64,000 bases of DNA from Tubulanus polymorphus (Eukaryota; Nemertea; Palaeonemertea; Tubulaniformes; Tubulanidae): NCBI RefSeq assembly GCF_964204645.1, contig NC_134026.1, forward strand, positions 7,513,450 through 7,577,449, written 5' to 3'. Below the pieces are notes generated by a model. It searched no databases, was not told the origin of the DNA, and saw only the letters and a list, made by a program, of their open reading frames with translations. Both the position numbers and the translations under genes were made by a program. Positions 33,097 to 46,800 of this stretch are shown one piece after another; positions within the stretch are counted from its first letter, which is position 1, and each line of letters starts with the position of its first letter.

Positions 33097-34611
33097 ATAG
33101 GTGTGGGCCCGGCCCGAAATATACAAATGCAGACCCCGATTAACTTACTATTCCCCGCCCTGGTAGATTTCCCTCACAACTACTAAACCAATCCTATATT
33201 TTTGACTTTTCCGCGCAGCAGATTGGTTTTCAAATTTATTCAAAAACTATCCGATTAAATCAAAGATATAGAGTAGGGAGGGAGAGAAAGGCTGAGAGAG
33301 GGAGACGAGAGCGAGTGAGAGAGACAAATTGATTACCACAATTCCTCGAATATTTATCTCGATTGAAAGCTTTCATGTTGAATTTCACTCTTACGAAAAA
33401 AAAACTGAATTAAACTTTGATTAAAACTGAAATTTCAAACTCCGTCATCTGATGCGATGATGAAAGAAGCGGTCGCTACTTTGATGTTGTATTGATGACA
33501 GCTCGGTCGCTAGTGTTCTCATGATGAGACGTCCTATAGTACGAACACCTGAATCACTATTCGAGAAGCGTCGTCAAAGCTGCTGGTGGTGGTGATGATG
33601 ATAAGCTGTCAGATTCTGATGACAAATCTTTCCGGAATGAATTTGCTGATGGGGGTTTTTACGGTGTTGTTAACAGACTGTGTGTCTGGCGTCTGAATGA
33701 AGTGCACTAGCATGACTGACCGAATAGTCGAACTCCATCCCTAACCCTCCGTCCTCAGTATAGATACAAACCCTTTACTGTATTATAATACATGTATAAA
33801 AGAAAGAATCCCACCATGGAATTTAATCGAACTCACAAACCACAAAGTTTTGAGTGTTGGCATCATCACGCGGAATATGATTTCATTCTATAGCATGGAA
33901 CTCATCAGAACATTCTAAAGCATTTTTTTCTCGTATATGAATGTGATCTCAGTCCAAGGCATGAAATTCATTGTAGAATTTGATTTATTTTCAGTTGACA
34001 CTGATTGTATTCATATTTCTCTATTGTACTTGAGCTCCGGTGAAACTTGAATCGTTTAAATCATTGAAATTTTCACGCATTTCCACGGAATCTTTCCCTT
34101 CGACTATCAGAACCAGCTGAACCAGAGTCTCCACTCCAGATCAATCGGTAACAGAACCAGCTCTCCCAACACCAGCAGCAGAACCAGCCATGAATCAATT
34201 AGTTTCATCACCCCCTACCCCTCCCGGTGTTGTATACGTCGGATCGCCTTTTCCAGTGAATTGTCAGAAACAACCGAACCGGATGAGGATTTATTTAACA
34301 CCGTGTTGATAATTACTTCTACTTGCAAATCACACATAGTGGAGTCACCCACTCGGAGCCATCCCTCTGGGCCTTCATCGAATGTGTTATGTGAGAAGAA
34401 AGATAGTAAAAGTCCTTTGTAATGCCTCGGTTGAGAGCAATGCAAAACACGCCATTATAATGAATGTAGCCTTATAAACATTGGTATTTCCATTGAATTG
34501 GAATTAGATTTGGAAAAGTTGTTTTCTGAAAGAACTTGGCGATAAGTGCAGTGGTAGCGTTATACCGACTTTTACTGTAGTTCATGTTTTTCTTCCAGTG
34601 TTTGGTATAAA

Positions 34612-34690
34612 CAGTGGAACCTCGTTACAACGAACTCCAGGTGAACGAGGTGACCAGATAGTTCGTTATATTGAAGAAAATTATGAAATT
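34612..34690. mobile_element. Terminal fragment, 'cagtggaacctcgttacaac' element
   Basis: Matches, inverted, the end at 35531-35550 ('cgctgtaacgagttccactg'). Either these are the two ends of one 939-bp element, or this is a solo end and 35476-35550 is a separate short element. Confidence 0.45.
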
Positions 34691-35475
34691 GTCTAAATTG
34701 GGAGACAAATTCATATTTGTAGTATTTGTATATATATGGACTATGTTTTAGATACAGTAAACAAAAAGGCCTAAATCTGCGTCTAAATCTATGTCCGAGT
34801 TAAGTATCGGAAACTACGTTAAGCAATAATCTTCCGAAGTCAGAAAATGATTCTGTTCCAAATATAATTCCGGAAAAAATCAACATATTCAGTCCTGACA
34901 ATACCCGAAAATTGAACTGTTACTAGTAGTTTCAATAACCTTTGTTTGTAACGGTGAAGTTCACTTGAAACTATTCGTAACTCTACCACTAAAAACGACG
35001 TGCAAATGAATAAATAACAACTCCCGGATTGAATAAAAGCCTCGTGGATTCGAAATGTTCTCGGATTTCCCCCATTAAACCTTTTTATCCTGAAATATCT
35101 CCGGTTTAGTGCTGCTCGTGAAATGGGAATCCGAGAGCAATTTGACGTAATAGGAAGTAAATTAGACGGATTGTGTTTAGAGCGAGGAATTAGAGCTGGA
35201 ATCCTATTAGGAAATGTTGTTTTACTGTGCGCGTATAGAGGCCTGGAGCGCGTCTAATCGCCAGCGATGGTTACTGGCAGCAGTAACTATCGCAGATAGT
35301 TACTGTTGCCAGTATATTACCTCAAAATTAACTTAGTCTACCGATAATAAAAGACAACACGTCACGTTCCGGTGTATCGACGCGGAATGAAAGATTAACC
35401 AACGATTTAAAAAGTAGGCGGGTCATTTCTCTTCCGATTCTGACAATAGCACCTGCACAATTGAAGAAATGCACA

Positions 35476-35550
35476 GTTTAACCTCGTAACGACGAACTTC
35501 TTTGACGTATTTTGTGGTCCCTTGAAGCTCGCTGTAACGAGTTCCACTGT
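35476..35550. mobile_element. Short element with 'cagt..aacctcgt' ends (75 bp)
   Basis: 'cagtttaacctcgtaacgac' at the left and the complement of 'gctgtaacgagttccactg' at the right form an inverted repeat. It lies directly next to the MITE at 35554-35954. Confidence 0.5.
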
Positions 35551-35553
35551 ATA

Positions 35554-35954
35554 TAGGGGTGAATCTAGGATATTTGTAGAGGTAGGAGTCCAGGGAAGTA
35601 AAAAGGGACCATATGAAATGTTACTGTAATGACGATGCAAGACGCATAACAGCATAGCCCTTATGGCCAACGATCGTGGAGGGGGGGGTGGGGTACTCGA
35701 CAATCGAAATGTTTTGAATTTTTAGAGAAATTTGGTGAGAATTCCACGAATTTGAATAATCAAATCCACGAAATTAATCATGAAATACACAAAAACACAA
35801 CCACAGTCACAACACCGTTGCATAATGTTTTTCATTTTAGTTTGTTTGTTTTATATCCACCTAAATTGAAACAATGTCACTTAGGATTTCTTTTTGGGGT
35901 CCTTCAAATTTAGAAGGTCCGGACACCCTTGGACCCCCTCTAAATCTGCCCCTG
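35554..35954. mobile_element. MITE with 'caggggyrgatytag' termini (about 400 bp)
   Basis: The left end is 'taggggtgaatctagg', and the complement of the right end is 'caggggcagatttagagg'. Internal 'ggagtccaggg' and 'cttggaccccct' repeats match the family at 23508-23789. Confidence 0.6.
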
Positions 35955-37898
35955 GTATAGGGTTCAAATTTATAGCTGTCGAGGGTATCTCATCATTTTC
36001 GCCCAATGTTTGTATCCACAGCGATCTATGAACCTAGGTTGTACCCAACTGCGTGGTAACATTAGACACTAACGTTCCTGGTGAACCCTCTATTCAATGT
36101 CGTATTCATTGCCAGATATACCTACGTAACGTCTGAATTCAGTCTGAAGTCTCTGCTGTACGACCGGACCCTATTCATGTTTTTATGGTCGTGATAATGG
36201 GAACGTATCGAATGTCTTGTTGGGATGTTAAGGGCCCGGACTGCACGTCGATAGTCGCATAACTGTACTAGTGTGACTAGAATCAATCCATCACTTTCTC
36301 ATCGGTTTTTCTTTGTCCCGAACTGATGTTCCAATTACAGTTTCAAAAGATGGTCACAATTAAACGGTAACTAAAGCTCGGATATATAATCCATGGCTGC
36401 GCAGAAGACTTATTACGACTTCTATATCATTTCATGAAAATTCAACAGATTTTTTAAATTCAAATTATCAATTCTTATTACGACACGATGTGAAGTTAAA
36501 GAAGGCCTGGTCTTCGAAATGTAGTGGAGTATAGAAAATGAAATCATTGTCATTATCTATTGCCATGTTATCTATAAGATCTTAACTGGTAGTTTTAACC
36601 ATGGTAGGGATCGATCCATTTGGTGGTCACCTGTTTATAACCACGGTTATTCATCGGTGTGAGATGTGAGAGACAGAAGGTGACCGGTGGAGGAGAGAGA
36701 CAGAGACAAACAGCTGAAACTCAAACATCAAATGAATACCATTTACATCTCTCTAAACAGCTAATAGCCCTAACCAGTATCGGCAGCAGAAAAAATAACC
36801 TGTCAAATGATTCCGCATCGATAATGTCCAATAGATAAAAGGATTCACTGCCCTTTTGGGTGAGAGATATTTTTGTACACTAAATCACCATTGCAACCCA
36901 CGCAAACCCATCGACTAAACACGACGCACCTTTGAAGGTTTAAATGCTCTGAACATCGTACTACTTGCAGGTCTGGGCGGCGAGGGGCAGACATAGAATT
37001 GAAAGGGGTATAGATATACAGTACAGAACATAATAATCTATTTCTGAAAACAAAATGCAGCAATTATAGGTTTTTGAATGATTTTGTTTATCAAAGGTTT
37101 TGGAGGGCTCGAACCAAACCTAGTGATATCATCTGGATACCTGAATCCAGTTCTACCATTCTACAATCAGTTAGAATTTGCCCTTCAGAGTTATAGCAAT
37201 GGAAATGAACTGATTATAGCTCTTGAATCAAACATGACCAACTTCATTTGACTCTATAGTAGAAATTATTTCATTTCGAATGTTTGAACTCTAAAGCCTT
37301 ATTTGTAGAATAAACTTGTGCTTGCCCGTGGTCTCAAAACCTTAACTTCTACCGCAGTCATCGGTTTGACTCAATAAAATTGAGAGTAATTCATTTCCAG
37401 GGTTTTAACCTTAAGGAGAATTTTTAGAAAAAATGTGTCCAGGACTTTTCAGATAAGACCAGAAGCAGACCTACACTCAAACCTTTGCATGGGTTTATTA
37501 GTCTTTTCTTTCGCGTTGTGTACAGTTGTAACTGTCGGCGGCGGTCCTGAAATAATACGATTTATTAGACCACATAAAATCCCTGTCAGTACAATTACGC
37601 TGTTCCTGGACATTGCAATGAATTATACATAATACAATATAGTATAATAGAGTACTGGCTGTCGCCTAGGAGAATGTCCGGTATAATATCTGTATTCATT
37701 GTACAGTTTACCGCCTACAAATAACTCGAAACATAATCTAAGAAGTTGATACAACTTGTGGTCGACGAATTCTGCGACGGCGAAATTTAAATTGGAAATA
37801 TCACTCGAAATGAAGAAACAAAATGACGGATTTTAAACAGAATGGAATGAACATTAAAACGTTCTGCTGATAATATATACGTACTAGGCGATGTGATA

Positions 37899-40800
37899 AT
37901 GGAGTCGGATGATTGTAAAATCAAGCTTAGAAATAAATTGTCGAGTATGGGCCGACGGAAGTCTAGGAGTAAAGTTAATCCAGAAGTAGTCGACGAAGCC
38001 GATGAACAGTCGGGAGATTCAACAGCGGCCATGGCAGCAAACGGGTCAGTCATATATCTGGGTCCAGTTTCATGAAAAAGTGTAAACCAACATCGGTTAA
38101 GTTTGAATTGTTGTCCTCGATGAAAACATGAAGTAACCAATAGCAATCAATCATAAATTTGAGTTAAACATTTTTCTGAAACTGGGCCTTGTAATAGATT
38201 ACAGTAAACAATATAGTTAATTGATAATAGTAATATTCATTTCTTACATACCGCGCTCTGTATATATGGTTAAAGATAACCGGCGGATAAATACCAAAGT
38301 AACAATGAACTTTTTCACTATATGTCAACAATACACTAGTTGACACAAACCAACTGAAATCTAGTACAAAATTTGGTCTCTCTCTCTCTCTCTCCCCCCT
38401 CCCCCCTCTCTAATAAATCTTGCAAAGCAGTTCAGGTAACCGAAAATCCATAGTAGAAATTACAACTATGTCTTCAATATCAGAGCGCAAAGAGAACAAA
38501 ATCAAAAATTTCTAAAAAGACGATTTGAGTATAACTCGTAGAAATACTCTTACAATTCTAAAATAAATCCATAGTAGAAAACAGCAACTCATTATGTGAG
38601 GTGATAAAAATCCCAATCAGGTGAGGTGATATCACCTCATCATCTCTCGTCAGATGTAAAATATGATTAATTGAAACTGGACATTTACTTTCCAGAAATC
38701 TCAAGCTAAATGGTTACAAGCTAATTACATATTCAAATGCACATTATAGCAAAAACGATAGGCAGTTTTTGAAACAGTCAGTTATTTAATGCGATCGATT
38801 GTTTTAGGGGTCTATTTTTTGGTAATGACCAAACAGCTGATAAGAAACGATATAAGAATACGAAAAGAGGTGTCATATTACAGATAGAAGAGGAGGGTAA
38901 GTTTGTGTGTCTTACAGTCGTTTCTATCATTCCGATTCCGCAGTTATGAATTAGAATATCACTCTAAAAATAACTGATTGAAAATGTAAAATGATAGCTA
39001 AGATGGGTCTGGGCGTAATGGACATCCTATTTGGGCAGCTTAAAATCTAAGCGGCGAGAATCCATAGAAATGATAAGTAATGCATTTTGAAATATTCCAA
39101 GGACCCTGTTGCAATAACACTAAAATGTATGGTGTCGATTAGCGGATGAAGAAGGATCATCAGGTTTTCGGATTAAGCTATTCCGGAATAGGTAGAGCGT
39201 ATTCTAGTCGAAACGAACACGCCAGAAGATTTATATTCCGCAATCAGTGGAGAGACCGCTCAAGAATATGAATCCAGGGAAAACAAAATCCACACGACCA
39301 TGAACTGGGTCCAGGGTAAAAGAAATCCAAAAAACTGCGGAACTAGCCTTAGGATTACTAAAATTTCACGGTTACTGATTGCTCAATTTAGATCATCTGC
39401 TTTAAATATCTAATTCTTTTCTAGACGACGTTGAAAATGGCGATTTCACCGAAGCGGGAACCGGTTTGGAAGGATGCCAGGAGAATTTCAAAACCTCAAA
39501 CAACTGCACCGATGATCAGATAATCATTGCCGGAAACAGAACGATCTTACAGTATTTCATCCGATTAGGAGAAAGTAATGACTCGGATGAGACGATGAAT
39601 TTCGATTTTCTAGAACAATTATTTGAAGTCGGGACGAATCCGAATTGTTCAGATATACACGGACAGACTCTCCTGCACGAGGTAAATTTCAGGCCCACGA
39701 TAAAAGCTGTTTTTGGACACTACCCGAATACGTAAAGCTCGTCGTTTCCATACGCAATCTAAATCTTTGAACTGCAGGCTGTGAGATCGTGGCACACAGA
39801 CGTGGCAAAGTTTCTGATTGACCACGGTGCATCGGTGAATTCCTGTGATAACTATGGACGAACACCTTTACACGTGGCAGCTAAACTCAACTATCCGGCT
39901 ATGGTCAAATTACTTATCAAACATGGTGGTAAGATTCATTGCCAAAAAGACGAATTATTTACTTATGATAAGTATTAGCTTATTAAGTTTGAAGTAACCC
40001 GTCCACTTCCAAGTGACAAGCGGGTTAGAGTCCTGCTGGCTGCTTACAGCGTGCGGGTAACGCTTCAAATGAACAAAATCCAATCGGGTTCAATTTGGGA
40101 AATCAACTACCAAGCGACGTCAAGCAAACCCAACAAAGAAACTGATTATCAATTAAAAGGACTGTTTAATCTTTATTATGTTATAGCCGATAAAGAAGCC
40201 CGTACTGCAGGTGAACTACAAACTGCTGTACATTACGCCGCTAAGAATGATTCAGTAGAAGCCCTTGAAGTGATGCTCAGCGCGAACTGTAAATACAAAT
40301 ACGTTCGGGATTACAGAGGACGAACACCGTTACATATAGCTGCAGAATTCAGTAAGTTCTGGGCAGAGTAAAAATTCATCTAACATACAGTGCTTTATTT
40401 ACGATAAACTCCTTCCTGGATAATGGTTTAGGACTTGAGTTAAGATCAGTTGAGTTTGTAATTAGTCAGATCTTAACTAACAACTATCGAACTGGATACT
40501 GATCATGTTTTAGAACATAATATCTATTGTATTAAATATTGTAATTAATATTGTATTTTTTGTTCCTCAGGACCCAGTTCAACAGTTGTGAGTTAGAGTT
40601 AACTCTAACATACAGTGCTTTATTTACGAATATAAACTCCTTCCTGGATAATGATCAGTTGACTTTCTAATTACTCAAATCTCAACTCACAACTATCGAA
40701 CTGGATACTGATTCATTAATGTATTTTTTGTTCCTCTGAAGATGAGGTTTAGTTTTATCCTCGAAAATATAAGGAAATAAACTGTTTTCTACAGATCTAA

Positions 40801-43800
40801 CTGGGATTTTATTCGTTAACTTTACACTGAGATTTATATCAGTTCACTGCAGTCATATCTATTCATCTTAAGATGGAATTTAGATCAGTTCCGGATTCTA
40901 TTGAATCCTGATGCATCTTCATTTGTGTAAGATGTTCTTATTTCCTATATCTCAGATCGTAGTGAAGCGGCGATATTTCTGTTGAAGAATAACGCTCCAG
41001 CTGGAGTTAGAGACAGTTCACATGAGCCTCTCATTGTCTGGTTAATTCTAAATATGCCAATGGTCGTAAGTATCAGTGCTGGGTGGTGGTTTTTTTCTAG
41101 GGGTGGGGTGGGGCGGGGGGAGGGGTATCATCTGGACGCAGTTTCATGAAAAGCAGTTTCATGCATTGCTGTCCTCATTGAAACGATGATGTAACAAATT
41201 TAGCAACAAAACGTAAACTTGAGTTTAAATTTTGAGTACAACGAAATCAATGATAAATGTGAAAGATGGGTATAGTCCTAAAGATGCTGAAACATGAACA
41301 TCCTCTAATATTTCAAAATGGCGAAAATTATTAGAAATTATTGCTTCGTATTTCTAATGACTTTTAATGGATTTGAGTTCTTATCAAATCAGTTTTTTTC
41401 TATAATTTTCCAGGCGAAATTAGCGCTTAATCAATTCCACAAACTCGACAGGACAAACCGTAGGCAGTATTATTTATTGAATCATTTAGAATCGAAACCG
41501 GTCGAAGATGACGGGCGTAAGTATCGAGACTAAAGTTAGTTTAATTTATTGACGATGCTGCCTCAAAATATCGGTGCATTCCTAACGCAAAGCTATGGAG
41601 TCGAGATTTTTGGTTTGATTTCAATAAGCTGTCCGATTGGTTTGATTTCAATTAGCTGTTTTCTTTATGCCAAACTATTTACCCATCAATAGTTAGTATT
41701 TCCAACTTGAATTTTAATATATTCATAAAGTTCGATGATATTCCGCTAGATGGCGAGTTTGTTATTTATGGCTATTCCTTTTTTCAGCTTTACCGGAAGG
41801 CACAGACACAGTAAGTAGACTAACACACATTACACATTAGAAATAAGATTAAAAAGTATTCAATAACATAATCGATGTATACATTGTCTCAATCCATGCG
41901 TCAATCGCTTTTTGATTAACACATTGTAGGCCTATTGTTTGAGGAATTCTGTATGAAATGAGGTTTATTTTAGGATGTCAAGATGATTTTCTTTTTTCAT
42001 TGACTGCCAATTCCCATTTCTTTATCTTGAAGATGTCAGCTATCAAAGCGGTGAATTCATATCAGTTAGTCACCCATCCAGTTATACAACGACTGATCAA
42101 TGTAAAATGGAAACTATTTGCGAGGTAAAATGCTATCAACTCTTATAGGGGCTATTTCTTCGGTCGCGTAACGGGGACATTTCAAATGTCAGTTATTCAG
42201 TTATTTCGATAATTTTCAGGATCCAACAATTCAGTTTTAAACTTTTTTTTGGAAACTGAACGAATGTCAGATCTTTTGTAGAATCATTTGTAGAATTTGT
42301 AATTTTTTCTAAATTTGTAGAATAATTTTACAACGTATTTGTAATGAATGTAATGATATATCTATTATCGCGTTTAGGAGGACGACGGTTCTGAAATTGA
42401 TATTTCATATTGTATTTGTGTTGGGATGGACCTTTGAATGCGTTCTATCGCACAGAATATATCATTCCTTCTACATCTTGCCACATGACTGGTGGAGAAT
42501 AGCGCTACAGGTAACAATGCCACCAGGTGGTGTATACTGGTACCGCTTTCTAGGCTCATATTTCATATACTAACAATATTCGGGAAAATTAAATTTGTAG
42601 GCTTTTATAAATATCACGACTGTGGTTGAAATAGGGATTGAAGTCGACGAATTGAGAACTTTATCCAAATCACAAAAGGTATGAATACGTTAACCGACTA
42701 GACTCGATTATGAAAAAGTTAACCCCCTATCCTCATAACCCGATTATATGTCGAATAACAATTCATTTTCTCTTTTTTAATTCAGAAAAGTCTGAAGTGG
42801 CGAAAAGCGAAAATTAATGAAGATTTGCAGTTTGTGCATCCCAGATGGCCCGAAGAAGAACAGTTTCTAGTCAAACAGAAACAATCATTAGAAATTAGGA
42901 GTCAATACTGGAAGGATTTCTGGTAAGGACTTCAGACGCATACACCTGTTACAATAGATAATAAACTTATGGATATAATATAAATTTAATGAAATAGTAA
43001 TGCTTGATACATAAATACATTGTATGAATACAATGCAACATAATAGAAATATGGTGTGGATGTAGATAATCTGCACCAGAATTTTTCGGAATCAAATCTG
43101 CTTATGAAATTCATTTTTAATCATCGATGATAATTGTTTCTGTTTCAGGAATATATTCGATTGGATTTGTTTGTTTCTATTGGTAGCCTGTCAAACGATA
43201 CACGCTGTCGATGTTTCTTTCGCTACATATGTCGAGGCGCTAACACGGAATACAATACGTCTTTATACTGTTACAATTATCTTCATTTGGCTTCGATTGA
43301 TGAAAGATGTAAGACCTTTCACTTTATGTGGTAAGGATTGAGCAATCTCACAGTCACGTGGATTTCATTTGCCACTGATTCATTCATTTACATTGGACTC
43401 AGTTCCACAGCTTCAATTCAATAGTCGTACAGTTATTTCAATCTGTATTACAGGACCTATAAATGAAATGTTGATATGGTTTTTTTCAGGACCATTCATA
43501 GTGATGTTGGGTAAAATGTTGTCGGATATTTTGAGATTCATGTTTCTCTACGGTATCTTCTATGTACCATTCGGTAAGTAACAATCTATTCTGAGAAACA
43601 CCTTTTCAATATAGGACCCTATGCTTCGATTTCGATGAAGCTGATGTTATTAGGTTCGAATCCCGCAAGATATAGGAACATTCTTCATTTCCGTCGTATA
43701 ACAAGGTTCGAATCCCGCAATGTATTGGAACATTGTGCATTTCCGTGCTATTTGGTTCTCATTCGACTTAATACATTTTTGATTTCCCCACCTCGAAGGT

Positions 43801-46800
43801 CGAATCCCAGTGTATACAAAACTATTCCTTTGATTTGTGTTCTTTGAAGTTCGAATCCCCGTAAATAGAGGAATTGTAATAGTCAATCTTTTTATTTTGC
43901 AGCGTGCGCTTTTTGGATGCAGTTTGGCGGAGATATCCCTTATTCCTATTTATCCACCGTGAACTCTAATAATTATACAGTGACGATAAACAACAACACG
44001 AATTACACTGATGCGATCCTTCGCTTTGGAGGTCCGACTAAACAAATTAATGGATTCGCGACCGTCGCCGAACTATTATTCAGTGTATTCAGAATGACCT
44101 TAGTAGATGAGTACCCCTGGCAAGTGAGTATAAATGTCGATAATCATTTCTCATAGGCCCGAAAATCATTCATATATACCAATAGCACCAGTTGACTTGA
44201 ATTTTTTTGATTTTGATATAAAAATTTTGAATTTATCTGTAGTAGTATATCATAACTGGTGAGAGAACAAAGATATTCCGATATTTTGGTATTCAGATCG
44301 GTAAACTGATGTCAGACGTTTTGTATTTTTATCAGGAGATCTATGAAGTCGACCCGGTAATGGCGACGATTTTAGTGGTCACGTGGTTAGCTATATCCGC
44401 TATTCTATGCATCAACATATTTATAGCGATGCTGTCCGACACATTCCAAAGGTAATCAAATTAAAATCAAATGTAAATTTACCCAGGCCCTAAATCCTAT
44501 ATGTCTTTCACTAGTTTTTTTTCAAAAATCAGTCAACTCAAATGGAGAGAATAATATATTTGCTACCCATAAATTAAACGTACAAATAAGATTATATATC
44601 AAATAAATAGAAGCTTAGAAAAAATCTGGCTCCTATGTCCTACTGTGCACTAGCGACACCTGGTGGATCCTCAGTTGGAACAAGAGGCAACCTCGGTTGC
44701 ACCTAGTTGATATCCGACTGCACACTCGGTGGCACCTGGTGGATCCTCACTTGTCATAATTGGAATTATCCTTGATTGCCATAGTCTACTGGCCGATGTT
44801 TTTAAGGTATTTTGTGGGATGTTTATTTGCAGGGTTTATGATAACGCTAAAGCTACGGCTTTGATGCAGAAAATGTTAACAGTTCACGCGATAGAACAAG
44901 ATTTATCTGCCAAGAAATACAGAGAAGTGAAAGCTGAAATCTTCAAGTCTTATTCTCCCGAATCTTTATTCTACGATCAGGATCCTTCAACAGACGACCA
45001 ATCTGAACTGAAACATAATATAGGACAGTTACATGTAGGTGTGACGTCAGAGGGGGAGAGGCTGGGATTGTATTACACATTACCGTTATCCGTTCATATT
45101 TGACGCAATAGAATGAACTAAATTCAACTCGTGTCTAACTGACCCAAAAACCGTGGAACTTTTTTCTGAACTGTAGAACTAGGCCCTGAACGATAGTACT
45201 ACATTCTCAGCGGTATGATTGGGTCCTGGATGGTATATTGGGTCCTGAACGGCAGAACTGTGTTCTGAGCGATAGAATTGGGTCCTGAATGGTGAAATAT
45301 GGCTCTGAATGGTAGAATTGGGACATGAACAGTAAAACAGGTCCTGAACGATAGGACTGGCCCGTGAACGGTAGAACTTGGTCATTAACTGTAGAATTGG
45401 GTCTTTAACGGTAAAATTGGGTCCCGAATAGTAGAATTTTGTCCTGAATGGTAGAATTGGGTCATGGATGGTAAAATTAGGTCCTGAACGATAGAACTGG
45501 CTCATGAACGGTATTGTTGGGTCTTGAACGGTAGAACTGGGTCTTTAACGGTAGAATTGGATCCCGAACGGTAGAAATGGGTTATTGAACGATGGAATTG
45601 GGTCCTTTAATAAACATTATCAATGTTCAATATTTGTAGGAGCAGTTGATTAATATCAAGTCGTGGTTGGCGCACAAATTAGGTTTTAGTGAAAAGGATG
45701 ATGATAGCGAGGATGATACGGATGTGAACACCGTGAATAGTATAATCAAGGTTAGTTAAAACAATAATCAATAGGGGACGCTGTGAGTGAATATAGTTTA
45801 ACTCATAATCAATAGTGGAAACTCTACACTCTCCTCAGCCCCACTTATCCCCCCGCTTATTTTGTCCAGAATTAACTTATTCTCATATCGCTGACTTGTT
45901 GTTTGAAGCTTTCGGCGGTTGTGAAGGAATCGGCAAATGTTAGAAATAGAGAAATACTAGGAATGAAAACGGATACAGCGAATATGAAAGATCAGATAGA
46001 AACGATGAACCATTCAATACAAACATTCATCAGTGAACAACAACAGAAAACTGAGCATATCGAATTAATGATAAGGAAATTACTGAAAGACAGGAAAATT
46101 AAGGAACCAGGTATTTCTCGACTTTTAATCTAGACAGTTTTTCTGGTTACAACATATTTCATCCATTTCTATTGTTTTTGGCTGCCAGCTTGACGATAAG
46201 GTGCCACCTCCAAGTGCTAGACGAATAACTCGTAGGTTGTCACTGAAGCTGTTAAAAATAGTCAGTCTTTGCTCGAAATTGATCAATGAGCATAGAGTTT
46301 GAAGCAGTTTTTTCATATTGCCAGCCATAAGGAACTGTTTTATTCACGTGTGGCAGGGTCTTATCGTAAATATGAAGAATCTCAACGAATATATTCGTAG
46401 CCGGTACTGGTGACAGAACCGGAAGTACGAGTTAACTCGTAGCTGGCAGCCAACGTGAATTAGGAGTCCAAATTGAAAACAAAAAAAAAAATTAATTCTT
46501 ACGGCCAGTTTTTTCAGATCACCGTGATTCGGTCGCTAAGAAACATCTAGGTCAGATGTCTACGGAAACTACTGAACAATCCCGATCTACTCACCGTCGG
46601 AAATCTCCGGAATCGGGCGAGAAAGTACGTTATTCTCGTACGTTCTCGTTGCCCTCGTCTTTAGAAGTTTTTCGCGAACGAGACGAACAAGGTCCAGTGG
46701 CACCCCCTAGGTATTATATGGATAAATTAAAAATCTTCAATTTATTCAACGATTTTGAAGATGTTCAACAGTCGTTTTTAATATTCCAGGGGTCGCCGGA

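Larger units (their letters stand above)
22440..37850. other. Long stretch without a supported gene
   Basis: No exon chain, conserved domain or long high-quality frame could be defended on either strand. The recognisable contents are listed separately: Penelope-like end (23180-23340), MITEs (23508-23789, 24457-24778, 27194-27313, 30237-30500, 35554-35954), minisatellites (26350-26575, 29479-30010), tRNA-like foldbacks (31231-31487, 32758-33096), and pyrimidine-rich DNA (28830-29035). Distal regulatory elements or single small exons could be hidden here. Confidence 0.5.

Noticed and set aside
37435-37632. Hydrophobic frame just upstream of the TRP start, possible signal-bearing exon
   Set aside because: An in-frame stop at 37848 precedes the chosen ATG, and no donor/acceptor pair joining this frame in phase was evident.
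43650-43880. 'ggttcgaatccc' motifs suggesting tRNA genes in TRP intron 14
   Set aside because: Tandem repeats with a B-box-like core only; no acceptor stem or anticodon arm can be formed.
45179-45505. Minus-strand frame with FYRSGPNFTI-like repeats
   Set aside because: Translation of the intronic 20-bp minisatellite.
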